64,000 bases of DNA, taken from contig CALLUS010000009.1 of NCBI GenBank assembly GCA_938010435.1, positions 62,001 through 126,000 of the forward strand. Reading direction: 5' to 3'. The notes under the pieces were generated by a model that was not told where the DNA came from, made no database searches, and worked only from the letters and a program-made list of their open reading frames with translations. Source of the stretch: an uncultured Rhizobiaceae group bacterium (GTDB taxonomy: Bacteria; Pseudomonadota; Alphaproteobacteria; Rhizobiales; Rhizobiaceae). Of the stretch, positions 1-10,691 are shown piece after piece. Each line of letters begins with the position of its first letter. Position 1 is the stretch's first letter. Made by a program: the position numbers and the translations under genes.

Positions 1-2140
<2,140 letters not shown>

Positions 2141-2183
2141 CGATCACGCTTGGGCTTCTTCACCCGTATATTAAAGGCTTCCG

Positions 2184-2600
2184 ATGGCTGACGATTTTAC
2201 ATTTGAATTGGTTTCTCCTGAAACTCTTCTTCTCTCTGGTGAGGTGGACATTGTAACCGTTCCCGGTGCTGAAGGTGATATGGGAATTATGTCCAATCAC
2301 GCTCCTCTTATGACGAGTCTGCGCCCGGGCATGGTTTCCGTGAATATGAAAGAAGGTGGCGAACAGTCATTCTTCGTGCGTGGCGGATTTGCTGATATCA
2401 GCCCAGCTGGTGTAACTGTCTTAGCTGAGTTTGCGGTGCCTAAAGCGGAACTGACAAAAGAAGTTTTTGCTGAACAAAAACGTTTGGCGCAAGAAGAGAT
2501 CGATGCTCACGCTGAAGGGACTGACGAAGATAAAAAGGCAAATGCCCGTGCATTCCTTGATCAGTTGAACCACATGGAGCCAACTCTATTGCCCGCTTAA
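2184..2600 (+). CDS. atpC: ATP synthase F1 epsilon subunit
   Basis: 138-residue epsilon subunit, which couples the gamma rotor to the c-ring and damps ATP hydrolysis. The N-terminal beta-sandwich carries the family pattern around VTVPGAEGDMGIMSNHAPL and GGFADISPAGVTVLAE; the C-terminal helical part is present but short. It lies 43 bases after atpD and is the last gene of the operon, followed by a strong terminator. Length and order fit the family. Confidence 0.96.
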   Translation: MADDFTFELVSPETLLLSGEVDIVTVPGAEGDMGIMSNHAPLMTSLRPGMVSVNMKEGGEQSFFVRGGFADISPAGVTVLAEFAVPKAELTKEVFAEQKRLAQEEIDAHAEGTDEDKKANARAFLDQLNHMEPTLLPA

Positions 2601-2626
2601 TCGGAACAATATGTTTGGTTAAAGAC

Positions 2627-2652
2627 AGGCGGCCATGTGCCGCCTTTTTTTG
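2627..2652 (+). terminator. Intrinsic terminator of the atp operon
   Basis: A 7-bp perfect stem AGGCGGC/GCCGCCT with a 5-base loop is followed by a run of seven T residues. It sits 26 bases after the atpC stop and ends the operon on the plus strand. Confidence 0.9.
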
Positions 2653-2772
2653 TTTAGAACTATTCGTTTAAGATGGTTTTCATCAAAACTGCACAAATAC
2701 CGTGTGTTCAAAACATACTGTGATCAAAATTGCCAAGTATTTAGTTTGTAGTTTTCATGAGGGGGTAAAATT

Positions 2773-4389
2773 TTGACCAAGAACAAAATCACGGCTGCAG
2801 CATTCAGTATTCTTGTATTGTCATCATCTCTTGCGACGTTTGCCACAGCGCAGACTAAAAAGCTTGAAAAGCCCAATGCATTTTTGATCAATCTCATTCA
2901 AACAACACGAGAGCAATCTGTTGCAAATATTATGCGGCAGTTTCGACAATACGCTGGCGATGACAGTGTTCTGGAAGAGAACGAAACGAAGAAGTTTAAT
3001 ACTCAGCAAATGGCTATGACACGGGCTAATTCAATGCGCCGCCTTATGCAGCTTGACCATAACGGTGATGGGAAAATTTCAAAGGAAGAACTGATACCAA
3101 AAACCAATTCTGCGTTCCTAACCTCATCTACTTACCTCACTCGATTGAACAAAAGTTATGGCAAACTGGACACAGATAAAGATGGTTTGATCGAAATTCT
3201 TGAGGCTTACAAAGCGATTGTTGATAATCCTGACGTGTTGACGCTAAGTGGGCTAAGTTTAAACAGAACCCAAAACAACAACGTTTCTAAATACCTCGAT
3301 CTTGTACCTAAGGGACAGCCTAGAAAACTGACTGCTGATGCATTGGAGCAAATAAGCAGAGATGCATTTGCCTATTTTGACATAAATGGTGATGGGGTTT
3401 TGCGTGGAGAAGAGTTGAAGGTTTGGCAAAAGGAACGCCGCACAGCACGACGGGTAAACTATGGAAATTCGGGCGCGCGCGCATTCAATAACATCACTCC
3501 TGGTACGTGTTCATTGCCAAAGCCTGGTCCACGCGACATCGTGGTTTTGGCTGCATTGAACAAAAGCAATCGTCAATCCAATATTTCGTTGCAGAACAAG
3601 AATTCGCAAACCGGTGTTTTTACATTGCATATTGAAAAGGGTGACAAACCTATATACGCGATCGTACATACAATGAAACCTACAATCATTCGCCTCTCTG
3701 GCGACGTGAAACGGGTCAGTCAGTTGGTCAACGTAACGGCGCAAGTCGGTGGTGTTTACGACTTTGATCAGAAGAAAGTTTCTTTTGAATCAGCAATCGA
3801 TTGCTTTGCGACCTTTGTACGAAACACGTCAGCCAGTGCAACTTTGGCTAAGTCAGTGGTTAAAGGTATTGTTGGGCGTCGTGTGGACCGTACGGTTTCT
3901 GCGTATACCATGGATCGACTATCTCTACCCTCCGCCAAAATTGATACTTGCTCTTCTTCCTTCAAGAAACGTGATGCCAATGTATATCAAAAACTTTGCG
4001 GTATGCCGTCTTGGTTCAAATCAGGTGATACGGCTACTCACAAAGCGATAGCTCGGCACCACCCGGCAGGTGCTGATATTCTTGAACAAGATAAACTCTA
4101 TACATTAGGGAACATTTCTGCCTCAGAGTTTTATCCCGCCTATATGGGGATGATGCAATTTATAAATGATGGGGCCGCCGAAGAATTGAGTGGCGGTGGA
4201 TATTTTATAAAAAAAGACATTGAAAATTACCCGACGGGCTTTCATGGAAAGATGGCTACACGCTTTCTGTTCGCCAAGGGTGTAGTCCCGCCATTGGGAA
4301 GGGCAGGTTCATCATGTATTGAAATGGAAGACAAAAGCCTGCCCGAAAGTCCGCTCAATCAGATTTTTTGCAATTTATTCAATCGCTGA
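2773..4389 (+). CDS. Secreted EF-hand protein of unknown function
   Basis: 538 residues with a cleavable-type signal peptide (hydrophobic residues about 7-25, ATAQ before the mature start). Three canonical calcium loops are visible: DHNGDGKISKEE (residues 95-106), DTDKDGLIEILE (133-144) and DINGDGVLRGEE (203-214); a fourth, degenerate one may lie near residue 62. The remaining 320 residues, with scattered Cys and a Lys/Arg-rich stretch, match no family I recognise. Start is TTG at 2773, chosen because GAGGGGGT lies 7 bases upstream and the ATG at 2757 is closed by TAA after two codons. Its last 11 bases overlap the convergent rppH end. The role is unknown; export and calcium binding are inferred. 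Confidence 0.8.
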   Translation: MTKNKITAAAFSILVLSSSLATFATAQTKKLEKPNAFLINLIQTTREQSVANIMRQFRQYAGDDSVLEENETKKFNTQQMAMTRANSMRRLMQLDHNGDGKISKEELIPKTNSAFLTSSTYLTRLNKSYGKLDTDKDGLIEILEAYKAIVDNPDVLTLSGLSLNRTQNNNVSKYLDLVPKGQPRKLTADALEQISRDAFAYFDINGDGVLRGEELKVWQKERRTARRVNYGNSGARAFNNITPGTCSLPKPGPRDIVVLAALNKSNRQSNISLQNKNSQTGVFTLHIEKGDKPIYAIVHTMKPTIIRLSGDVKRVSQLVNVTAQVGGVYDFDQKKVSFESAIDCFATFVRNTSASATLAKSVVKGIVGRRVDRTVSAYTMDRLSLPSAKIDTCSSSFKKRDANVYQKLCGMPSWFKSGDTATHKAIARHHPAGADILEQDKLYTLGNISASEFYPAYMGMMQFINDGAAEELSGGGYFIKKDIENYPTGFHGKMATRFLFAKGVVPPLGRAGSSCIEMEDKSLPESPLNQIFCNLFNR

Positions 4390-4888
4390 TCAGATGTGAA
4401 AATTGTGCGACAACTTTTTCATAAATGTCGCGTTTGAAGTCGATGATCAGTTCGGGCAATCGATGCATGTCTTCCCAGCGCCAATCGTCAAATTCAGGTG
4501 AATTTCCATCCGGTGGTGGGTTGATGGCAATGTCGCCATCGTGGCCATTGAAGCGGTAAGCGTACCACATTTGCTTTTGGCCGCGCCATTTGCCGCGTAA
4601 CCCTGTTCCAATCATGTGGTCTGGAAGATCATATTTTAACCAGTCATTGGTTTGAGCCAGCAACGCAACGTCCGATATTCCCGTTTCTTCATACAGCTCA
4701 CGAAGGCTTGCTGGCTCGGGATCTTCATCTTTATCAATGCCCCCTTGGGGCATCTGCCAGCGCTTTTCCGAACCTGAATATTCGATGTTGGTTTCGGAAA
4801 TACGGTGGCCGATCCAAACTTTGTTATCAGCGTTGAGCACCATGATGCCAACACAGGGTCTGTATCCCAAATAATTGAAATCGCTCAT
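4379..4888 (-). CDS. rppH: RNA pyrophosphohydrolase (Nudix)
   Basis: 169 residues. RppH removes pyrophosphate from the 5' triphosphate of mRNA and so opens it to RNase E decay. The complete Nudix box is visible, from the Gly of QGGID through the Glu of KDEDPEP to RELYEETG. The start at 4888 (MSDFNYLGYRPCVGIM) is preferred because family members begin with this YRPCVG segment; the longer frame reaches into the upstream deacetylase gene. It follows the deacetylase by five bases and is probably cotranscribed with it. Its 3' end overlaps the convergent EF-hand gene by 11 bases. Confidence 0.94.
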   Translation of the reverse strand: MSDFNYLGYRPCVGIMVLNADNKVWIGHRISETNIEYSGSEKRWQMPQGGIDKDEDPEPASLRELYEETGISDVALLAQTNDWLKYDLPDHMIGTGLRGKWRGQKQMWYAYRFNGHDGDIAINPPPDGNSPEFDDWRWEDMHRLPELIIDFKRDIYEKVVAQFSHLISD

Positions 4889-4893
4889 TGGAT

Positions 4894-6057
4894 TTATCTC
4901 TTGAAATCCTTGACCAGATTGCTTGCCGGTACAATGAGAATGCCGCGCTTTTGAGCATTGATGGCCCACTCTTTGATTATCGTAATCGTATCTGGAAAGG
5001 CGGTTGCGGTGCCGACAGCGTAACCTTGCTGTTTTGATAGCGCTTCTAATGCGTTCAATTGAGCCCGAATGGCATTGGCATCACGGCGTGAATCTATAAT
5101 TGCGTTACCTTGTAAATAGGGAAGCTGAATATCTTTGGCGATTGCGATCGCCATACTGCTGTCTACGGAACCATCATCAAAAAATGCTAACCCGCGATTT
5201 TTGATTTCTTGGAGTATGGGGCGCAATTTAGTGTCTTTGTTTGTTAGACCTGCACCAAGATAATTTGCGACCATTGGATAATTGGTCATACGACCGAGAG
5301 ACCACCTCAAATTTCCAAGGTTCTCACCTACACTTGCTTTGCTCGTAAGCGTTTGTGGGCCCGGATCAATGGTTGGATAACCGAGAGGCTCCATGGGCAA
5401 TTGAAGGGAAATTTCGTGGCCTTCACGGCGAGCCATTTGCATCCATCTTTGCAATGAATTGCCAAAGGGAGAGAAGCCGAGCGTTATCTCAGACGGCAGT
5501 TCTTTAATAGCACTTTGAGTTCCCGTTTGGCTCAGGCCTAGACCGCCTACAATGACCGCAACACGGTTTGCACCAATATTGCCCGAAGACTGTGAATAGG
5601 CATCAAGAGGCCGCATTCCACCTTGAGACATGCGGGGTAGCGGGCCAAATTCCGACTTTTCAATCAGATCGTTGACTGCAGTGCCCGGGTTGCGGTTTGA
5701 ACGGGGCACGGCCTGTGGTTTAAAGGCAGGGTTGTCTTTTACGACCGCGGTGCGGTGTGCGGGGGTGTCTGAGTCTATCGGCTCTAATGGGGATAATGGT
5801 TTAAAGGCGGACCCGGGAGTATCTATGTTGTCGGAAGGTGGTTCCAGCGTATCAAATTGTTCTGTCTTGACGATGGTTTTAATCTCAGTTTCGGAACCAA
5901 GGGCCACAACTTCCTTTTCTTCAGTACGAGCATCTATGAAAACATAAGCGGCAAGACTAAGCGCGCCAAGACAAAGCGCAGCCAATACTGGCAAGCGCCA
6001 TTTGCTGAAATCAGCCTTCTCTTTCTTCTGGCCAAGAGGCTTGTGAAGATCACTCAT
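4894..6057 (-). CDS. Divergent polysaccharide deacetylase (YibQ-like)
   Basis: 387 residues: a short cytosolic N-terminus, one membrane segment at about 22-41, a Pro/Asp-rich linker to residue 160, then the divergent polysaccharide deacetylase fold (about 164-387) beginning NRVAVIVGGLG. Conserved later pieces are EISLQLPMEP and LAFFDDGSVD. The family (Pfam DUF610/PF04748) has the NodB-like barrel but its activity is not settled. It sits between ctpA and rppH, as in other Rhizobiales, beside peptidoglycan-related genes, so a periplasmic envelope role is inferred. No clear ribosome site precedes the ATG. Confidence 0.85.
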   Translation of the reverse strand: MSDLHKPLGQKKEKADFSKWRLPVLAALCLGALSLAAYVFIDARTEEKEVVALGSETEIKTIVKTEQFDTLEPPSDNIDTPGSAFKPLSPLEPIDSDTPAHRTAVVKDNPAFKPQAVPRSNRNPGTAVNDLIEKSEFGPLPRMSQGGMRPLDAYSQSSGNIGANRVAVIVGGLGLSQTGTQSAIKELPSEITLGFSPFGNSLQRWMQMARREGHEISLQLPMEPLGYPTIDPGPQTLTSKASVGENLGNLRWSLGRMTNYPMVANYLGAGLTNKDTKLRPILQEIKNRGLAFFDDGSVDSSMAIAIAKDIQLPYLQGNAIIDSRRDANAIRAQLNALEALSKQQGYAVGTATAFPDTITIIKEWAINAQKRGILIVPASNLVKDFKR

Positions 6058-6149
6058 CGCGAATCAAACCATACAAAAACTGAGCGTATAGACGTGTCGC
6101 ATGACCAGTATATTGAGGTCAACGATACGCAATCCACAGGCTGTGCGCC

Positions 6150-7502
6150 TTATACCCGTTTGCAGTTTGCTGAAGCGCCTTTCACAGCGTCCACATTCGG
6201 AGGAAATGCTTCGTCTTTTTTGACGCCACGGATGAGATCCATCGCATAGTTTAATTGAACATCGTCTTTCGGATCTGGTGGGACGTAGGCAAAAGAGCCG
6301 GAACCTGAATCATCTTGAGATTCACCGGAGATCGAATTGCGCAGGCTCGATTCGCCTCTGGCTTCTACGCGGCCTTGTAATTCAACCGGTAACGGTTGAT
6401 CGACGGAAATATCCGGATCAATGCCTTTGCCCTGAATAGAGCAACCACTAGGTGTGTAATACAGTGCGGTTGTCAAACGTAGGGCACCATTGCTGCCTAA
6501 AGGAATGATTGTTTGAACCGAGCCTTTACCGAATGAGCGACTGCCGACCACAGTGGCGCGACGGTGGTCTTGCAAAGCGCCGGCGACAATTTCTGATGCA
6601 CTGGCTGAACCACCATTGACCAAAATAACGACCGGCTTGCCTTTGGTGAGATCACCTGGGGTGGCACTTTTGCGCTCCACATCGTTTTTATCCCGTCCTC
6701 GTGTTGAGACGATTTCACCGCGCTCAAGGAAAGCATCCGATACGCTGACTGCTTGGAACAAAAGACCGCCGGGGTTCAGACGTAAATCAAGAACGTAGCC
6801 TTTTAGTTTGTCATCAGGAACTTCGGCACGAATTTTTTTAATTGCTGTTTCAAGACCTTCATAGGTCTGTTCAGTGAAGCTGTTGACGTCGAGATAACCG
6901 ATATCATCGCCTTCGACGCGGAATTTAACTGATTTCACAACAATCGTATCGCGCACAATTTTGATCTTGATGGGCTTGTCGGCCCCTTTGCGAATAATTG
7001 TTAGTTCGATTGGTGTGTTGATGAGCCCACGCATTTTTTCAACAGCTTGTTGAAGCGACAAACCGCGTACGTTCTCGCCGTCGATTTGGCTTACAAGGTC
7101 ACCCGCGAGAACGCCCGCTTTGGAGGCTGGTGTGTCGTCGATCGGCGTGATGACTTTGACCAGTTCGTTTTCCATGGTCACTTCAATACCGAGGCCACCG
7201 AACTCTCCTTTGGTCTGCGTGCGCATGGCATCGCTTTCCTTCGGGTCGAGATAAGAAGAATGAGGATCAAGTGATTGTAACATGCCGTTGATGGCGCTTT
7301 TGATCAAAACGTCGTCTTTTGGCTCGGTCACGTACTGTGAGCGTACACGTTCAAAAATATCGCCAAAAATATCCAGCTGGCGATAGGTATCTGACCCTGC
7401 AGCCGTTGCAGATGACGTAAACGGTGTCATCTGGCTCATTGAAACCATTGCAAACGCACCCAGTGCTACACCGGTTGCTAAAAACGAAAGTCTACGAATC
7501 AT
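6150..7502 (-). CDS. ctpA: Carboxy-terminal processing protease, S41 family
   Basis: 450 residues, periplasmic PDZ protease with an N-terminal signal or anchor at about 6-35. A PDZ domain lies at about 90-185, then the S41 core. By register with E. coli Prc the catalytic Ser is in GGSASASEI (about residue 301), Asp in QDHRR (312) and Lys in FGKGSVQ (326). Start at 7502 (MIRRLSFLATG) is chosen because the longer frame lacks a signal peptide; it overlaps the end of envC by 11 bases, which suggests coupled translation. Such proteases trim periplasmic proteins, often cell-wall hydrolases, which fits the neighbour envC. Confidence 0.93.
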   Translation of the reverse strand: MIRRLSFLATGVALGAFAMVSMSQMTPFTSSATAAGSDTYRQLDIFGDIFERVRSQYVTEPKDDVLIKSAINGMLQSLDPHSSYLDPKESDAMRTQTKGEFGGLGIEVTMENELVKVITPIDDTPASKAGVLAGDLVSQIDGENVRGLSLQQAVEKMRGLINTPIELTIIRKGADKPIKIKIVRDTIVVKSVKFRVEGDDIGYLDVNSFTEQTYEGLETAIKKIRAEVPDDKLKGYVLDLRLNPGGLLFQAVSVSDAFLERGEIVSTRGRDKNDVERKSATPGDLTKGKPVVILVNGGSASASEIVAGALQDHRRATVVGSRSFGKGSVQTIIPLGSNGALRLTTALYYTPSGCSIQGKGIDPDISVDQPLPVELQGRVEARGESSLRNSISGESQDDSGSGSFAYVPPDPKDDVQLNYAMDLIRGVKKDEAFPPNVDAVKGASANCKRV

Positions 7503-8964
7503 CACTTGGTCCTTCAGTTGTGCGAACCGCCCACCACGGAGTCGGGTCCAACACCTTACCATCTTTCCTGAACTCTACATAAAGAACGGGCCTATTGGAA
7601 CCAACTTCCAACGGAACTGCGGCAGCAATGCGAGTGGCACCCATTCGACCTACCGGTTCGCCTGCTAAAACAAAGCGCCCCGTCTCAACATTGATCTCTG
7701 ACAAGCCTGATAAGACCACGTGATAACCTTCGCCGCCGTTGAGTATCAACAGTTGGCCATACGAACGAAACGGTCCTGCATAAACGACCCAGCTGTCTGC
7801 GGGTGCGCGAACACGAGCATTGGGGCGTGTGGCATAAGCAAGGTTTTGATTGATGGAACCAATAGAATTTAGGCTCCCATAAGTGTAAAGCTGAATGCCT
7901 TGCACTGGTAAAGGAAGCGCCCCTTTTGCCGAACTGAACGCAATTGCGGGCTCAATGCGCCCATTATCGGATGTTTTCGGGTCCAAAGCGGCCAATTTTT
8001 GATCATTTGAAGAGTTTTGACCTTGTTTCAGCTTTTCACGCGCTTGAGCCAGCCTCTCCTGTTCCTGTTGTTTACGCCGTTCATCGGCCTCTTGCGCTGC
8101 CTTTGCTGCTGCCGCGGCGGAGGCAATTTCCGTTTCCAACTTACGGATCAATTCTTCCATCGATGTGGCTTCGCGACCCAGTTCAATGGCGCGTTTGGCC
8201 TCGGCTTCAAGGTCTTTGTTTGATTTTGCAAACAGCTGTTTTTTTTCATCAATCAAAAGAGATAGCCGTGTTTCATCTTCAGCCAAATCATTGAGCGCTT
8301 TGGCGAGAGCAAGCTTCTCGCGTTCAATTTTGTGTGTTGTTTCTGAAAGTTTTTGTAGTTCAGCCAATAAAATTGACGATTCGTCGCGAATCTCTGGCAG
8401 AACGGCACCGAGCAGAATGGAACTACGGATGGATGAAATAGCATCTTCAGGACGCACCAATATGGCAGGTGGTGGTTTGGTGCCCATACGCTGCAGTGCC
8501 GCAATCACCTCAGCCAGCAATGCGCGTTTGGTCGAGAGCGTTTTGCGCAAACTAGCTTGTGTTTGTGACAATTCTTCCAGCCGGGTTTCAGTTTCTGAGA
8601 CCTTACCTTCAAGTTGCTGGCCTCGATTGGAGGTGGCGATGAGAGCCCGGTTGATGGCCGTCATATCTTGGTCGAGGGCTGAAATTTCGTCGCGGAGAGC
8701 TTGTTGTCGCTCTTTCGCTTTTTGAATTGTGTCGCGAACCCGTTCGAGTTCCAGTTCATTGACTTCTTTTGTTTGTACAGCTGATTGAGCAAATGAGGGA
8801 TATGAAGTGAGCGTGCTCAGTATGCCCATCATCAGTACAGCAATGATTAAGCGCAGTGCTATATCTTGGCTTGATGAAGTTGATTTCAAACGCTGCATGT
8901 TTGGTTCGCCCAATAGTCCTTCAATGAGACTTAGAATAGTCGGTGTTAATGCAGTGTTAACCAT
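7492..8964 (-). CDS. envC: Murein hydrolase activator, EnvC family
   Basis: 490 residues in the longest frame: an export segment (IALRLIIAVLMMGIL), a long coiled coil rich in Glu, Arg, Lys and Gln over roughly residues 65-330, and a C-terminal LytM/M23-like domain (last 130 residues). The LytM zinc ligands are not preserved in register (YGSL where HxxxD is expected; GYHVVLSGL remains), which fits a non-catalytic activator of cell-division amidases. The start is uncertain: ATG 8964 or the internal ATG at 8898, which gives a shorter leader (MQRLKSTSS); neither has a strong ribosome site. Lies 19 bases after rlmH and is joined to ctpA by overlap. Confidence 0.9.
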   Translation of the reverse strand: MVNTALTPTILSLIEGLLGEPNMQRLKSTSSSQDIALRLIIAVLMMGILSTLTSYPSFAQSAVQTKEVNELELERVRDTIQKAKERQQALRDEISALDQDMTAINRALIATSNRGQQLEGKVSETETRLEELSQTQASLRKTLSTKRALLAEVIAALQRMGTKPPPAILVRPEDAISSIRSSILLGAVLPEIRDESSILLAELQKLSETTHKIEREKLALAKALNDLAEDETRLSLLIDEKKQLFAKSNKDLEAEAKRAIELGREATSMEELIRKLETEIASAAAAAKAAQEADERRKQQEQERLAQAREKLKQGQNSSNDQKLAALDPKTSDNGRIEPAIAFSSAKGALPLPVQGIQLYTYGSLNSIGSINQNLAYATRPNARVRAPADSWVVYAGPFRSYGQLLILNGGEGYHVVLSGLSEINVETGRFVLAGEPVGRMGATRIAAAVPLEVGSNRPVLYVEFRKDGKVLDPTPWWAVRTTEGPSDDS

Positions 8965-8983
8965 AAAATTGCGCGTTGTAAGA

Positions 8984-9466
8984 TCACTCGCGATGATAGG
9001 GATGATTGGTCAGAATTGTCGTTGTGCGGTAAATCTGTTCCAGTACCAAAACGCGCACTAATTGGTGCGGCATGGTGAGCTTTCCAAATGACACGATCTG
9101 GTTTGCATTGTTTCGCATGGATTGAGCCAAACCATCGGGACCGCCAATAATAAAAGCGATATCGCCAACACCTGAATCCAATACGGTTTGTATCTGACTG
9201 GCAAAGTCTGGACTACTGCCATTCTTGCCCCGTTCATCAAAAGCGAAAATATAGGTTTTGGGATTCAGCTTCGAGAGAAGAATTTCTGCTTCTTCTTCTT
9301 TGCGTTGGTCTGCGGTTTCCGCACGACTTTCTGGTATTTCTATGTGATCCAGAGAGGTGATGCCAATGGGTTTACCCGACTTTTGAATGCGCTTTGCATA
9401 ACGCGCAACAAGATCGTGCTCTGGACCGGATTTCAAACGGCCCACAGCTGCAACAACAACGCGCAT
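8984..9466 (-). CDS. rlmH: 23S rRNA pseudouridine-1915 N3-methyltransferase
   Basis: 160 residues, the full size of this SPOUT methyltransferase. It methylates pseudouridine 1915 in helix 69 of 23S rRNA using S-adenosylmethionine. The cofactor-binding knot is recognised by FIIGGPDG, then the segment SFGKLTMPHQLVR and the family C-terminus NHPYHRE. Start at 9466 gives MRVVVAAVGRLK, the typical beginning. It follows rsfS by eight bases; the pair is near universal. Confidence 0.96.
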   Translation of the reverse strand: MRVVVAAVGRLKSGPEHDLVARYAKRIQKSGKPIGITSLDHIEIPESRAETADQRKEEEAEILLSKLNPKTYIFAFDERGKNGSSPDFASQIQTVLDSGVGDIAFIIGGPDGLAQSMRNNANQIVSFGKLTMPHQLVRVLVLEQIYRTTTILTNHPYHRE

Positions 9467-9474
9467 AGTTGGAA

Positions 9475-9888
9475 TTAAGCTCCGCCTGTTTCGTCCATAG
9501 CAATGGCATTCCACATCTTTTCAAGATTGTAGAAATCACGCACTTCCGGGCGGAAAATATGAATGACAATATCACCTGCATCGACAAGCACCCAATCGCA
9601 GGCAGGCATGCCCTCAACCTTTGGTGTGCCATACCCTTCATCTTTCAGGTCGCGCAACAAACGATCTGCTACCGCACTGACGTGACGATGCGAACGGCCG
9701 CTAGTGACGATCATATAATCTGCCACAGAAGACTTGCCAGATATGTCAATGTGTTCGGTGCTCTCAGACTTGGAATCATCCAAGCTGGTGAGAACTATGT
9801 CTAACAGAGTTTTTGGGGGTTCTTCCCCGTTACTGCTGTCGGTCTGAATTTGTGCGTTCAGCTGTTTAGCCTTTCCAGAATTGTCCAA
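9475..9888 (-). CDS. rsfS: Ribosome silencing factor
   Basis: 137 residues. RsfS (Iojap family) binds ribosomal protein L14 and blocks subunit joining in starved cells. Conserved pieces are DYMIVTSGRSHRHV, a GMPACDWVLVDAGDIVIHIF strand and FYNLEKMW near the end. The N-terminal 27 residues before LLDIVLTSLDD are longer than in many members and polar. Located between nadD and rlmH in the usual order. Confidence 0.95.
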   Translation of the reverse strand: MDNSGKAKQLNAQIQTDSSNGEEPPKTLLDIVLTSLDDSKSESTEHIDISGKSSVADYMIVTSGRSHRHVSAVADRLLRDLKDEGYGTPKVEGMPACDWVLVDAGDIVIHIFRPEVRDFYNLEKMWNAIAMDETGGA

Positions 9889-9965
9889 TCACACGTCACG
9901 CGTTCATCAGTGTCGTGGGTGACAATGATAAGCTTGTTTTGCTGTCATTTTCAACAAATGAGTTG

Positions 9966-10595
9966 TTACGCCTTGTTTTGGCGTGCCAGTTTCTGCCGAA
10001 TAAGAGTGGAGGACAGTGAATTTCTTGGCCCATGGAGAAATGTCCAAGCAGGCGCTTTCAAGACTGATAGCAGGCTTGCATCCGACTCATCAATGCGAAA
10101 GTGCGATAAAATTTGCGCCGCAGGCGAAGAATGCAATGCCATTGTTGAACCGGGGCGGTCTATTACGGCAATTGGCATGGAATGAGCGATGTCGCGCCAA
10201 CGTTCCCAGTGGTGGAATTGCCCCAAATTGTCAGCGCCCATGATCCAAACGAAGTTTACATCGCGATTGCGTTCTACAATATGATTAAGGGTGTCGGCAG
10301 TGTACCGCGTGGGCATATTTATTTCGCAGGCTGTGATTTTCATACGCGGATCGGTTGTGATCAGTTCACATGCAGTGATGCGTTGCGAAAGTGGAGCAAG
10401 GTTGCTTGTGTTTTTCAGCGGGTTGCCGGGTGTGACGAGCCACCAGATTTGATCAAGCTCTAAACGTCGTAACGCTTGCTCGCACACATGCACATGACCT
10501 TCGTGCGGGGGATTGAACGATCCGCCAAAAAGACCAATGCGTTGACCAGATTCCGTCATTGGCATTTTGAGATAATTTGTAAGCGATGCGTCCAT
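9966..10595 (-). CDS. nadD: Nicotinate-nucleotide adenylyltransferase
   Basis: 209 residues. Adenylates nicotinate mononucleotide in NAD synthesis. The nucleotidyltransferase motif GLFGGSFNPPHEGH is at about residues 21-34 and a C-terminal SSTLIRQKL matches the second signature (SST-IR). The start could also be Met11 or Met13. 77 bases separate it from rsfS. In most relatives nadD follows proA directly; here three other genes intervene. Confidence 0.95.
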   Translation of the reverse strand: MDASLTNYLKMPMTESGQRIGLFGGSFNPPHEGHVHVCEQALRRLELDQIWWLVTPGNPLKNTSNLAPLSQRITACELITTDPRMKITACEINMPTRYTADTLNHIVERNRDVNFVWIMGADNLGQFHHWERWRDIAHSMPIAVIDRPGSTMALHSSPAAQILSHFRIDESDASLLSVLKAPAWTFLHGPRNSLSSTLIRQKLARQNKA

Positions 10596-10691
10596 AAAGT
10601 CTTCATACGATGGGGCGCACTAAAAACAAATCCACAATGTAAATATTTGCTGATACAACAAACAGGAATTGGAAATTCTACGGTTGAAATT

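Noticed and set aside
8165-8725. Long plus-strand frame of 186 codons within envC
   Set aside because: It is antisense to a clear coiled-coil gene and has a Ser/Arg composition expected from the complement of that gene.
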